Positions 39,993 through 63,708 of a stretch of 64,000 bases of DNA are shown here, piece by piece. Position 1 is the stretch's first letter. Every line of letters begins with the position of its first letter. The position numbers and the translations under genes are program-made. The stretch comes from Centroberyx gerrardi (taxonomy: Eukaryota > Chordata > Actinopteri > Beryciformes > Berycidae). Location of the stretch: the NCBI RefSeq assembly GCF_048128805.1, contig NC_136010.1, positions 15,479,980 to 15,543,979 on the forward strand, read 5' to 3'. Under the pieces are notes generated by a model that was given only the letters and a program-made list of their open reading frames with translations, was not told the origin of the DNA and did not search any database.

Positions 39993-42900
39993 CTATTTCT
40001 TCTTGCCGCCCTTTGGAGCTTTGTCTAGTCCTTGGATGTACTTGCGAGGAATTTGATAATGATCTGAAATTCAAACAAAATGTTTTTGAAATTGTATTTA
40101 TCTGTGCAAACACCTCAGCAATTGAGATCAAGTGTAAGACATTTCAAATAATAATAATTTCCAAACCTAGCAGCAAATTGCCGACTTGTTGAATCTGGTT
40201 GCCTTGGATCTGGACCAGGACTCGGTCCTTGGCTCCCGGGACGGGATGCAAGACTGAGCTGGCCTGGACTCTGCGCTGCAGGGCGGCGGACACAGCGACA
40301 GGATCCAAACCATACACCTCCAGGTTCTTTATTAGAGTCACCTACAGGGAGAATATGGACGAATTTCAAAGCAAGCCACATGCCGCTGAGCAATGGATGA
40401 CAGTCTAAAAGATGCTGTAGCTAATAAATATGGAAGCAAAAATGGTGCTTATTCAATCAAAGTTGCGAATGATGATCACCTTCTTGTTGGAGCCTCTAGA
40501 AGCCACAGCGATGTCTATGGGCTCAATGTGGCCCTTCTTCACCTTGGCTGCTTGGCCAGGGAACACAAGCTGATAACACTGTTGCATTCTTCCGAGCGTC
40601 CTGTGAACATGAGGTGGCGCCGTTTAGCCGATACCAAAATAGGGCTTTGCGGTATAGGTCAGGCAGGACCAGCAGTCATAAGTCAGCTGCTCTACAATCC
40701 GTACCACCACGACCGATAACTAGGCGGTCCATGTAAACAGATCTGTATACGCTTATGCTGCTGCATTGCGTTGCTGCCTGCAACCACAGTGCTTTAAGTC
40801 CCTCCACCTCCCTAGCTTCCGCCTGCATTAGCACTCAGGAATTCATACTGTGTTGGCTCAGTATGTCAATGATAGTGTCATCATATTTAAGCGATGTCTA
40901 TCTCTCAGGCTCTGTCCCATATGCAGGGAGGGTTTGCGTGCTCTGAACCAAATCCTGGGAGCAGAGCCACACTGCTAAATCCAACTGTATTACCATTTGT
41001 TGCAATAAATGGTTTATCTCATGATGAGAATGTCCTGACTGAATTATAGTACACCTACAACGGAGTCAGCTCTTTCTCAAATGGTACCATGCAGACCAAT
41101 AAACTAAACCATCTGATGCAAGCTCACTAATCACTCTAAAGTGTTGGAGTTGGAGTAACATTAATGCAGATGTAAAACGTTTTAGGGCTTTCACAGTGCA
41201 GGCCCAAAACACAAGCAACTTGGGCATTGTTTGAAGGCAACACATGCCCATTCTGTCTCCAGCTGCTGCCCACATTCAAATTAACCTAGGTTAATGCTGT
41301 CATAAGGGAACATTTATTTTATTACTAAACTATCAATTTACTTACTTTTTCTGCAAGGCATACTAAACCTTTACTAAACAATCACTTACACACAACAATT
41401 AATCATCATTATCATTAAAAAAATGAAAACAGATGGTTGCAATACTTTCTCTTGCTAATCTTGGTACGTAATTGCAAGTTATGGTGTGAGAGAGTGAATA
41501 CAGAGTGAATATAGCCTTTACCTGCTGAAGAGGTCATCCCACTTCAGAGCCTCGACCTCCTGGTACTCTGATTTCTCCAGCAGGCAGTCGCACAGAGTAG
41601 GATTTATAATGACATAACTGTCAGGGGAAAAAATCATGTTCATGAAAACTGCCACTGAAAAAAACAACAACATAATAAATAATAACAGTTTCAGTCAAGT
41701 TAGTGTTGAAAAGTGCATTCTACATCAAGATAAGATATCGTATCTGCTTACTTTTTATTATTTTCATGCACCAGTTCATTCTTCTTGACATACTCTGTGA
41801 TGATACTTCTCACTTCAGAAGGCTGGAGTATTGTTCCTTTCCTGTGGGTAAGCCAAGGCACACATCAGTACAACTGAAGGAACAAAGGGTAAATACGCAG
41901 TAGTTAAGAAATAATGAAGCTATATGCAGGTTTCAGAAAGCCAAATGTAGGACTTTTTAAGACCTTTTTAAGACCTTTTTAATGATACCTAGAATTGAAT
42001 TTAAGACCAATTTAAAAACCAAAATAAAGAAAAAAAGCTGCCAAAAGCAGTCTATTTGTGATTGAACATACTGTAGCTAATGGAAGTTCTGAAAATCTAA
42101 ATTGGTGGAATTAGAAAAACAACAACAGGAAATCAATAAAAAAAATAAAGTCCAAGTGTTTAGTAAAGCAGATATGATGAACATAGCTAACTCTGTTCTG
42201 GATTACTTTAACCCCTTGTACCCTGACTTTACCCTTAACCTGTTAAGCCCTAGCCCTAGCCCTAGGAAAAAACGCCTAAAATAACATACCCAAAATGAAT
42301 CAGCAATAGCTCCTCAACCATAAGGCATATATGCATATTTCTGGTCTCCTTTGATAAGTAAGAAGCTAAGGAATATGAATCCATTGTAAGTAAACCTATA
42401 TCTATTACCAGTCCAGAGTAAATGGAGATGCAATAAAGGAAAAAATAAGATTTTCATCCTCGCCTAGTATATAATCTAGATTTCAAAGGCAATATCACCA
42501 TTATAACCAAGATCCCATGGATAATGATGCAACTGAATGTCTTCTCCTACTCTTTGACTACAACTGTAACTGTAAATTTGATGAAAATACACTAAAATAC
42601 AGCATATGATACAATTTATAAAGATATACTCAGGCGCTCTCCATGTTTTGGCCATGTTTACTGTTTACATGTTGACTGTTTACTGGGAGTTTTACTTCAA
42701 AACACTATTTATTTCCATATAGCCATGTTACAAATAACATACATCTCCCAAAATCATTGAAATAGTAATAAACACAATGAATATTGATCAATATTCATAT
42801 ATGACTGAAGAGCTCCATGCCATACAGGCAGATTAATGGAGAATGCAACGGTCCTCAGTGCCAAGTAACCTATCCTCAGTTTCGTCTGAGCCAGAGGAAG

Positions 42901-45900
42901 AGAATGGTATAAGGCTCATTGGTGTCAGTACTTCGATACAGCCACCAGATGGCGACGAAGAGCCAGAGCTCCCACCATAGAGCTCCAGTCTGTCTGGACT
43001 GAAATGGCTGGTGAAAATCCCCGGAAGATCGCTATGAGTCAGAAACAGTCTCAAAGTTACGGTAGAAACGTGAGTAACTAAAATCTGCCGTTTTTGGCGA
43101 AAATAACATAAGCCTTGGTTAAATGTTTTGGCAAGAACATAGATTTTTGTCAGTATGACTGTAAATGTGAAGTTTGACTGCTACGTTTCCGCCGTTTCCC
43201 AAGGAAACTATAAAAGAGTGCAGGCTCTTTTATACTCTTTTATAGTTTCCTTGCGTTTCCCAAGGAAACTATAAAAGAAGGAAGGGTCATTACGTCACTG
43301 TGTAGCGCGTGAACGCACATTGGTGCCAAGTGTGAAAACTTTCAGTTCGGCCGGCGTTGAGGTGAATGGGATCGCCATCTCCTCTGTTGAGACGTCCGGT
43401 TTTTAAACCGTTAAAAACCGTTAACGTTAGTAAGAAATAATCGTCGTGAAGGTGTAAAAGAAACAGACAGGGTTTGAAGAATGTGATTTATTTTTCAGTC
43501 AGGGAGCTGCGGTGTTGGTGAGTGATAGCAAATGTTACAGCCTCTCTAGCTTAATCGTTGTCATCATGACTTATAAATAAGTCACATAAGTCATGATGAC
43601 AACGATTAAGCTAGAGAGGCTGTAACATTTGCTATCACTCACCAACACCGCAGCTCCCTGACTGAAAAAATAATGCACGTTCTTCAAACCCTGTCTGTTT
43701 CTTTTACACCTTCACGAGGATTATTTCTTACTAACGTTAACGGTTTTTAACGGTTTAAAAACCGGACGTCTCAACAGAGGAGATGGCGATCCCATTCACC
43801 TCAACGCCGGCCGAACTGAAAGTTTTCACACTTGGCACCAATGTGCGTTCACGCGCTACACAGTGACTAATGACCCTTCCTTCTTTTATAGTTTCCTTGG
43901 CGTTTCCCCGGAAATGGCGGACGTTGTATCGTTCCGTTTGTGGTGCGTTCAGGGTCATTGGAAGGTTGGGAATTTCTAGTTTCCCGCGATACCAAGCATG
44001 TTATTGTAGACTGACGAGAAAATTATCCTGGATCTTTTGATCACAACTTGCTCTTATATTTACGAAGTTTATATTTGTACGACTTTATTGTTAAAATACT
44101 TAGTAATAAGACATAGTTTGGACAACATACAATTGGTTTACGGATTCTGAAAGCTGAAGACCCCATGTTTTCAAAACAGTATAACATTCATATCTTCTAT
44201 TAATAGACCATCTTCCATCGCGATTTTTCGTAACTAGGGGGGTGGGGTGGACCCGGTACCGGGTCGGTCGGGCTTATTAAATTTCCCCTTAAGCAGCTTC
44301 AAAGTTAGAAAAAAAAAATGTTCCTAACTGTACAACAACATCACGTCCATATTCTGTATCTGCTCGTTCCAACTCTTTCTTGAAGCTCTAGCTGCTTATA
44401 TTGAATGAAATATTCAAATACAAGACGCCATGTTTTTATGGCTGCACCATTACATCAAATGGAAAAATTCTAGATGGTTGTGCATCATTTTCTACACATT
44501 TCCCTGTAGTTCAGCATGACATGTTTGGTGTCTTTGGAAAACTTGTTATCTTGACTAGAATTTAAAATAAAGTTCTGTGGGTTTGAACAAAGCTTGGCCG
44601 TGCAACCTACGTTTGTAATGATGGAGCCAGTGGCGGGCCGGCAGGGAAGAAGAGGTTAAGAGTGGACACGCAGCGCTAAGAAACCTGTCATTACATGGTG
44701 AAAAAAAGGGCAGGTGCTTGCTGACACAGAGGCTTAAAGCCCTGCTACCTGAATTACTACAGTCATACAAACACATGGATGCATGGGGGAAAGAAAACAC
44801 ACACATACACACACCTCTTGTTTGAATCCAGAAACAGAGGTTCCAGCCGAGCTGACACCGAGTACAGAGTTGTGATCTCAGGCGGATGGTACGGCTTCTC
44901 AGCTTCCCCTCCATCCTGCACCGGAGCTGCTTCTCCATCAGCCTCCTCAGGAGCATGGAAGGAACGCAGTCTATAAACAGTTCATGTAATAAAAAGCAAA
45001 AGCGCAGAGCGAGTCAGCCTGAAACTGGGCAGGTTGTGAGTTTGAATCTCGACCAGGAATTTGTCAGTTGATGTAGGGCATGACTCACTCCGGATTTTTC
45101 CAGTCCACCTCCACAATGCTCTCCACACCCTTGCTCAGTTCTTTCACCCGCACAAGGTTATGCTGCTGCTGCATGGTCTGTAGAAACTTGGACAGCTGTT
45201 GAGAAAAATATGAGATTCATGCTTAATAAAAGTTAAAAATACTGTCTATTTGTATGTGTAAGATGTCTCATTTCTAATGTACCTTTTTATAGCTGGATTT
45301 CTTGATATCCAGTTGCTTTCCGCTTGGGCTGAAAAATACAAAAATGTCTTGACTGCTCAGTTTAACTTCTGTTCACTGCTTCTTAAAAAAAGATGAACTA
45401 TACAGTACCAGCAGGAGAACATGTGGATGCGGAGAAACGTGCTGGTCAGCAGAGGGAGCTCCGACTTCTTCACCTTGCTCTTGAGCGCATGGAGGAAACA
45501 CTGCAGCAGCAGGGCGTCCATCAGCTCTGTGGAATCAGGATCATCATGTTCTGGGGCAAATCCTTTCTTTTCTCTAAACAGGCTCCAACTTCACCACATA
45601 TCACAAAATCTCCTTCTCTAGCTATGACAACAATACTCCACTATATGGACCCAAAAACAGCCTAGCCAGCCTTAATGAATGCTTTGCAGATATGAAGTGC
45701 TGGATGTCTCAAAGTTTTCTTCAGTTTTTCTACAAAGTTTTAAAGTCACCATGAAATGAACTCCCATTACTTTTACATCCTGGAAAACAGAGTGTCTTTC
45801 ATGGTGACATCATGCTGCACTAGTAGGTGTAAATATACATTTCTAACCAATAAAACCATCAGATTTTTGAACAATCCCGCCCCTCCGCACCATCAGATAA

Positions 45901-48605
45901 AATTGACTTTCTCTCCCTGACTCATATTCCATTGGTTTAGACTTTTGAATGATCCCTCACTGCGTTATGTCCCGCCCTTACATCCTGTTTCAACAGGAAC
46001 TGCATCAAATCCAGGAAGTAAAGAAGCCATTTCATGGGAGTCAGCAAACACTTCCACTTCCCAGCAGCTCTTTACACAAGTAAACCGATACGGTACGAGA
46101 TGTGACTAAAATCTATAACCAGGTTTTTACCTTGTGGCGATTTCTGATCTTCCTGGTTTTCCTCCTCTTCCTCGTTGCCTTGCTCCTCTTTCTCCTCCTG
46201 CTGCTCAGCCAGGCTCAGCTGCTCAACACCAGGACAGGCTTGGTCTGTCACCTGGTCACCGGCCACAACGGGACACTGCTCCTCCTCCGTACCCTTCTCA
46301 CCCTCCTCCTCCTCCTCATCCTCTACATCACATTCCTCTCCATTCAGCTCGAGCTCTTCACCGTCTGCATCCGCAAAAGAAGGAGGACCAGACTTATCTC
46401 CAAATGCCCTAAAAGATCAAATAAAAAAAATAATAAAAAACAAGAATAAGGTTTACTGTATCATAATTTCTGCTTATAAATATGCTTATGTATTGGTATA
46501 TTTTCAAATACTCCTTCTCTGTCAAGCTTTTTTTTTCGTTTTTTTTTTAAGGTGCCAATAAAATCATGAATAGACATAATTAGTCTACGCACCACGGATT
46601 ATATACATGTGGTACTGCGTTAATCCACAATAAATTCCTGAATGAAATGTGCAGGTTGATGGAGGCCGCTCACCAGAGGTTATCCATGTGCGTGTGGAGG
46701 ACAGACACTCCTCTCCCTTTCATGCCCACACTGTGCATCTCTGCACTGGACATCACCGCGGTGCCGACTGCCACGGGCGCTCTGGAACCAACCAGGGGAA
46801 CACAAGTGAGACTAAAAAGACTGTGAGGAACAGGGGAGGAATCTCATGTGTGATCACTTTACCTGTTGCTCACCACTCTGACGGCACAGCAGTCGCCCCG
46901 TTTCACTTCGGGGAGACCGCTGGAAGGCACCACCACTCCTGGCAGCATGAGATCTTTGGAGAAGCATAGATGAGCTTTTTAATTACTGCTTCTAACTTCT
47001 CACCAATATGAATGCGTTGTATATCTAAATCTGTGCAAGTTTTAATCTCGTAAAAAGAAGCTTACCTGCTCCTCCAATCATCTTCTGAAGCACAGGAGCC
47101 CATGTTGTGAATGCTGGCAGGGCAGCAGGGTAGCGCCAAAGCATATACACTGAAAAATGGGTGCAATTAATATAACTTACTCAACTTCATCCAATCAATC
47201 CTATCAATGTTAGTCAATAGCTATTTACCTGTGGGATAAAGTCGTTTCTCCAGTTCAAAGAACATTGGATTTTTATGAAGGACATAAAGTGTAACGGCAT
47301 CTCCCTTGTGTGCGTAAATCTTTACTACATTCAGTTCCTCTTTGTTGGGGACGAGCTCGGACAGCTCCTCCGCCGACAGCGAAGGGAAGGCTGTGGAGAC
47401 GTCGGCTTTGAGCTTTCTCCTGGATGACAAGAAGGAAGAATATATATATTGCATGCGGCAGGTTACGCAATGCATTCAGTGGCAGCTGGCTAAGGGGATT
47501 TCAAGGGTAAAATCACACATTTTAATTTGTTTAAATGAGTCAGTATTTTGAATGAACATTTTTGCATATTATGAATATTCTGCACTAATTTCTCTTTTCC
47601 TCAGTAAGGCCTACAGCTGTTTTTTGAAAACCCTCATAATGCTGTACTCCATACTTTTCCCATGCTTCCCATTCTACCTAACCTGTGTTGAAATTTTTAT
47701 GTTGCATGTTTGTATAAAAAATTTGCTATTGATTATATTTCATTTTTATGTTTATATTCTATTCTTTTGCCTGTTGTATTCTATTATGGGGACCATTTAA
47801 ATCCCATCTTATCTCATGAGGATGTACATAGTCTATAGTACTGCTATAGCAGTATAGCATATCATTCATTTATTTAAATTGAAGTCGCAATTCCATGTCA
47901 TTATCATTCCTGTAATCAAACTGCTGTTTGTACCACAAACACTATTCCCTCCAAGTGGACCATGGACAATAAAAAACATTTTTCTCAAGACCCAAATGTT
48001 ATTTTGTGGGCAAATATCTAGGCTAAAAAGGCAAACATTTTATCCAAACTTCTGTGTTTTGATGTAAAGCTGTTTCTTTATGTGAGAGCTGCTTATCAAG
48101 GAAATATTAACATCTGTGCACCAATGTGTCAGACAGGTCAATAGTGATGGACAGTTCACCCCAAACAAACTGGCCCAACTCCTGCTCAGTGGCTCAGAGT
48201 CGAAATGCAGTGGACTCCACAATTTTACAATTTCTGTGGACAGCCATGACTAACCTAACCAAAACTGATTGTAGATCGAGGTGCAAAAAAGAGGTGATAT
48301 TGGTTTCACGATATTATTCGATATGATTTATTTGTCAGGTCTCTCTCATGGTTGGACAGCCTCCAAGTCGGGCTTGTTTCTTAGTAGTTTTAATTGAAAC
48401 ACTACAGATGTTTGCTGTAAGCGAGACAAACAGCAGCTACAGGAACAAAATGTGATGTTTAGGCTCTAGCGACATAAGCAAAACAAAACACACAGTTCTG
48501 GTTTGTACCAAAGTACCGTGGAGCTGGTTCACAGCCAGCCTCGACTCACCTGTCTGATCCTTTGATCACGGTGTTGGATTTGACACGAAACGCCTTGGCG
48601 AACAT
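39993..48605 (-). CDS. eif2d: Eukaryotic translation initiation factor 2D (ligatin), complete
   Basis: eIF2D is a cytoplasmic factor that delivers or removes tRNA and mRNA at the 40S P site in non-canonical initiation and ribosome recycling. Fifteen exons, in transcript order: 48605-48550, 47419-47229, 47149-47066, 46953-46863, 46781-46674, 46408-46131, 45526-45409, 45328-45283, 45195-45089, 44970-44815, 41841-41752, 41617-41522, 40600-40480, 40341-40167, 40063-39993. They sum to 1,788 bp, in frame, for 595 residues (human 584). The start is MFAKAFRVKSNTVIKGSDRR. The N-terminal/PUA region covers about residues 1-175 (YMLWRYPAALPAFTTWAPVL; GVVVPSSGLPEVKRGDCCAV). Exon 6 (about 177-269) is an acidic, poorly conserved linker. 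A winged-helix region follows (LLLQCFLHALKSKVKKSELP), then a SWIB/MDM2-like part (about 385-475). The SUI1 domain starts near residue 500 (ASRGSNKKVTLIKNLEVYGL) and the protein ends KYIQGLDKAPKGGKKK. All introns have GT..AG. It is head-to-head with mapkapk2. Confidence 0.96.
43200..43252. repeat. Small hairpin at the palindrome's left edge
   Basis: aaggaaactataaaagagt is followed after a short spacer by its exact inverse actcttttatagtttcctt. The same aaggaaactataaaaga word begins the adjacent large arm, so this looks like a nested duplication or rearrangement of the element's end. Confidence 0.85.
43259..43900. repeat. Near-perfect 642-bp palindrome (two ~315-bp arms)
   Basis: The left arm 43,259-43,574 is the reverse complement of 43,586-43,900, with an 11-bp spacer (aaataagtcac). 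By eye I count about five differences in 315 bp (around 98% identity). They include a CG present only in the left arm's tacgtcac, a g/c change near 43,442, and a few changes near 43,480. The outer ends also share the gtttccttgg/ccaaggaaac word. No transposase and no clear target duplication are seen. It is a foldback-type MITE or a recent inverted duplication within eif2d intron 10. Confidence 0.92.
45744..46044. mobile_element. Possible MITE in eif2d intron 6
   Basis: The left end agtcaccatgaaatgaac and the reverse complement of the right end (tgactcccatgaaatggc) form imperfect terminal inverted repeats about 300 bp apart. The interior includes cccgcccctcc and 'tgactcatattccattgg'. I see no clear target duplication. 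The family is unknown. Confidence 0.45.
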
Positions 48606-59581
<10,976 letters not shown>

Positions 59582-59684
59582 AACAAAGACTCTAAGAAAT
59601 GATCAATTACACACAGTTTCTCTATGCTCAGAGACTTTGCTAGTCTCCTTATATGCTCTTTCTCTCTCTTGCTCTCCCCCTCGC

Positions 59685-59737
59685 ACACACACATGCATAC
59701 ACACATACACATACATACACACACACACACACACACA
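59685..59737. repeat. (CA)n microsatellite, imperfect
   Basis: CA units with TA and TG interruptions, in the presumed mapkapk2 3' UTR about 100 bp after the stop codon. Confidence 0.9.
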
Positions 59738-61098
59738 GAATCAAACAGACAAAGAAACTCTCAAGAAGAGCTTTAGGGAAACCAGAGATTGTCAAGTGGC
59801 TCAAAAGTATTTTTTTAAAAATATGTTTTTATTTCCCTCTGTTTAACCTTAGACGATTTTATTTCTGGTGATATAAGTAAGAAATCGTGGATTGCATCTG
59901 TGGTTTTACTTTTATGTGTTCATCATCAGATAGTTACCATGATGCAGCTTTTTTTTTGGAGCCTGCTGTTTACCACTTGCCGCTGTAAGTGATCCAAATC
60001 CAAACTGAGCTCTGTTTTTTTGGTCACGGCAGGCCACATGTTTCTCATATTCTGTTATTCGGTTATTTACAAGACATAATGTGATCGTATCTGACAGCCC
60101 ATGAATAATAATGAAATGCATACAGTCATTTTGGCGGCTCTGCTTTAAGGAAAACCTCTTTTCTATGCACTGGAAAATATTCTGTATGTGCACTGAAGCT
60201 TTTTCATATATCCTCTTATTAGAGGAAACAAACATTTATGTATATTAGAATGTCACTTAGTTTTTTTTTCATATTGTTGATGTACATACTCGGTCACACC
60301 TCACATCAACACTATTAATTTTTCTATGTATTATTGAGTGAGTTTTGTTGTCATAAACTCATGCATTGTTTTTAGGTTGTTTTTATGACTGCAATTGAAT
60401 GTGTTTAATTGTTGGTTGGGCTGTATTTTTTTCTGCCAAAATGCCTGTAGCCACAGTTCTCATTTTTGAAGACAGTTTAAACGGTTTGCCAGCATCATTC
60501 ATATTTATCGCCTTTTGAATTATCCTTACCACAAACCACAAACTTTTGTTTTGTATGCTGATGTTGTGTTAGAATCATTCCTGCTTCCCTCAACGCAGGA
60601 ATGTCCTCGCCACATTGTGGTAGTCTAGTGTCTAAGACTTGTGATACTGTCCCCGTAAAACCAACACCCCGAGTGGCGTTAAACATGCTTGCTATGCCTA
60701 TGAGGCAGATGCTAATTGCATTTGTTTGAAGGTCTCTGACAAATCGTTGTTGCAAACTGGAGTCTACATGTTTCAGTAACATTCAGTTTCTCCATAGCAG
60801 TAATAGAAAAGCAGTGCTATGAAGTTCCTGTTGTGTGAAAGACGTGACGAAAAGTGGCGGGCAAGGAGCCATTTTAGATCAAGGGAGTAGTGAAGAGATG
60901 TACAGTATAAAATGTTGCACCTTACTAATATCCTGTCTGTCTATTACTCTGGATTAAATCTCTTGAAATCCTCTATTGTTTTGTGTGTTCTTTATCACCC
61001 GGCCAGTCATTTGAAGTTACACTAGCTTGTTTTGCTAACTTATGTGTCAGATAACACCATAATTAAATATATGTGATGCTGTTTGCTTCTAAAGTTAA

Positions 61099-61642
61099 AC
61101 GTCCCATATTCTACAATTTCCAGTGTTTTATTTTAGGTCCATTAAAACTGTGTGTGTGGTGTCCAGTACCAAAAACACTCTCAGTCCATTTTTACACATT
61201 CATTCTCCAGCATCTCTCTGAGCCTTGCCAAGAACAGGCTGTTTTTGTTGCTGTGTCTTTAAGGCTAATTAATATTAACGATCCTCTGTTCTGATTGGCT
61301 AACCGTTTCGAGAGTGAAAGGTGAGACACCACAGCCGGCAGCTACTGGTAGGGAAAACTCTCCGGTAAATAAACAATGGCAACCGCTCAACTGCTTTGAA
61401 AAAAAAACAACTCTTTGTTAGCGTATTATTTCTTCCAAAAGCCATGCTGCTGTAAGACAAATGATATTGAGCGTAACTTTGTGACGCCACAAAGTTATGG
61501 AAGGAGGTTTTCTAATATGGATTGTGTGTGGATTTAGTTGGCGACCGTGCGTTTTGATACTTTTACAACGTTTAGATAGCACATCCAACTCCTTTATAAT
61601 CAAAGAGGCAAGGGAAATCCTGTTTTCCACAATATGGGACCT
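61099..61642. mobile_element. MITE with GTCCCATATT termini and TTAA flanks (544 bp)
   Basis: The left end (acgtcccatattctacaa) and the reverse complement of the right end (aggtcccatattgtggaa) are inverted copies of a terminus very common in teleost genomes. TTAA flanks both sides (61,095-61,098 and 61,643-61,646), as expected for piggyBac-type target duplication, although I cannot assign the superfamily with certainty. It has no coding capacity and lies between mapkapk2 and fmod. Confidence 0.7.
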
Positions 61643-63708
61643 TTAAATAAATGTGTAGTTGGTCAATTGTTCACATTAAATTCGGTCTACTGTGGAAAGG
61701 AGGCATCTGAAAGTGCAGCATGTAAAGGTGTGATTGGAAAAAGGTATCCTGATGAAAGATCACATACATTCATGCATTCATGTCCCACAGAATCACCTCT
61801 TTCTGATGATCCCTATTTGAAGACTTAAAATCTGTATTTTAAAATTTAAATTCGCATAATTTTCTTCATAACAGTCCATTCCATCTGATGTTTCTGGTGG
61901 AATCTATTCATGACAACAGTCTAGGATAAAACAATTCACAACAGGGAAACAGGCTAGATGTTTATGGTGTGTTGTGTTATTATTGAGACTTGTGCAACTA
62001 TTGTGGTTGGATCCAGATGAAAAGAAGACACCCACATTGAATGTTTGGCATTAAAACATGATGGTCTAATTACAGGAATAATGTGTTCTCTTTAGCATCC
62101 TGCTTTAATTCAGACTTTCTTTGTGACACAAAAGAAAATATCCCGTCACAAACAATATTTGTGTCTATGGTATGTACTAATGGACTATAAGGGAGTCGCG
62201 GTCATGATTTATAAATCCAACACCACAGTTTTACGGTAAACATTTTGCATTTCCCATTTTAGGATTAGTGTATGATGAGAAATTTGTACAGCAGGCATGA
62301 TTAATAGTGACAGGACAGCCATCACAGAATAGTAGGTATAGTTATTTGAGGATAGGTTAATGTAAAGGCACTTAAGTATACCAAAATAAGTATACTAACA
62401 CATTTTCTGTTATAAAATGTGGTCTTAGTTTTAGACCTGAGGTTATTTTTTGTCCACAGAAAGCTCTGCTCTAAAAATCTGCCAAGTTATCTGTGCAGAA
62501 GGGTCCCATCTGTGTATCCTCAGGTCTCCACTCCTCTCAAATGGGATGAAAGTGTTCGGTGATTAAGGACTGTTACATATGACTCCCATTTCAAAAGGGC
62601 ACGCAGTCCTTTTCTTCGTCACAGGTGCAGAGGATGCAGATAAATATGATCACTGAAACACCACCTCCTATTTATTCTGTTTTAACAGAGGACGGAAATG
62701 ATGACGCCCATATTTTTTGTAGACATGGTGCAGGATGATAATGGCGGTCATTGTCTGACAGCGACGCAGGCGCCAGCACAAGCATATGTTAACTTTCTCT
62801 ACAGCTTAAACACTGTAATTGTACAAAGTGGTGAGTAGTTTCAGTTGCCCTGGAGCAGGCAGGTACAGAGCACGGTTTGGTATGAGGGCCCACAAACGAG
62901 AAAAAAGCAGAACGTGTTGAAGGATGATGATTATGGAGAGATAACAGTTGATGTTACATATGTTGAAACATAGATAATGGACAAAAATATGCTATAACAG
63001 CTAGTTTTAGAGATACAATTGAGCTGCACTGTTTTATCTTTTCACTGAGGAATCTGAGTAAGGCATTATAGATTTTAGCATCCAGTCTATGCAAAGTGAA
63101 GTAACTCCATGAGTCCTCTTTACCTCTACACCACCCTCACCCCCACCCCTCCTCCATAACCTACCCATCATAACCAGAAACAGCATGGCAGACCCCTGAG
63201 TGGCTGTGCTAATGATAAGGCACAGCACAGCAAGGGAAAACAAGGTTGTTAAATAGCAGATGTCTGCGCCAGTCCCCAGATGGGATTGATATTGACATGG
63301 CTGGAGGTGATATGTTGCAGTGTAAGCTCTACATGCTAGTGGAAAATGTATGCGTCCTAATGAGACTGTGTGGCTGGGGCTGCAGCTGGGGAGAGAGGAG
63401 GATATTTACTCTATACCAAGCCCATACTCCACTCAGTCTGAGAGCGACACAGGGGAAGTGAGGAGGGATTGCCTCTGAACAACTGGCTGGTAGGCATAGC
63501 ACATATATATTTAATGAATTTGATTTAAAGATGTAAATCAGTCAATTACTTGCAGATCAAGATAACTGCTAATTTCAATGTTACTTGCAAAATATTTACA
63601 CAACTATGTGTATTACAATTTTGGGATTGTGGCTGGTGTATTGGGATACAGCCCAAATTTTACATCATTTTAAATCATTTTTTTTCTCTGTATTTTCCTT
63701 CAGTGATC

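Larger units (their letters stand above)
41842..44814. other. eif2d: eif2d intron 10, unusually long
   Basis: At 2,973 bp this is the longest intron of the gene; the others range from about 75 bp to about 1.1 kb. It contains the palindrome at 43,259-43,900, a triplicated 'gaccttttta'-like segment near 41,960-41,990, a triple ccctag run at 42,250-42,266 and otherwise AT-rich DNA. Much of the length is probably repeat insertion. Confidence 0.75.
59582..63703. other. mapkapk2 3' region and fmod upstream region
   Basis: The stretch begins with the mapkapk2 3' UTR, whose end is not certain: an ATTAAA at 60,953-60,958 is a candidate signal. It then holds the MITE at 61,099-61,642 and AT-rich DNA up to fmod exon 2. 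In the family the first fmod exon is non-coding, so it should lie here but cannot be pinned by sequence. No interleukin-10-like exon is recognisable. Confidence 0.6.

Noticed and set aside
42250-42266. Triple ccctag run, possibly interstitial telomere repeat
   Set aside because: The vertebrate telomere unit on this strand would be ccctaa; three units of a different hexamer in an intron are better seen as a short tandem repeat.
43755-43958. 67-codon minus-strand frame at the right arm of the palindrome
   Set aside because: No family match; the same sequence recurs in the left arm as repeat DNA, so it is part of the palindromic element.
45001-45060. tRNA-like segment (gttgtgagtttgaatctcg) in eif2d intron 9
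   Set aside because: It has a B-box-like word but no acceptor stem, anticodon arm or A box in place. At most it is a fragment of a SINE head; the intron is only about 120 bp.
46134-46561. Overlapping plus-strand frames (92-128 codons) rich in Ser, Leu and Pro
   Set aside because: They are antisense to the acidic exon 6 of eif2d, whose GAG/GAA runs read as CTC/TCC on the other strand.
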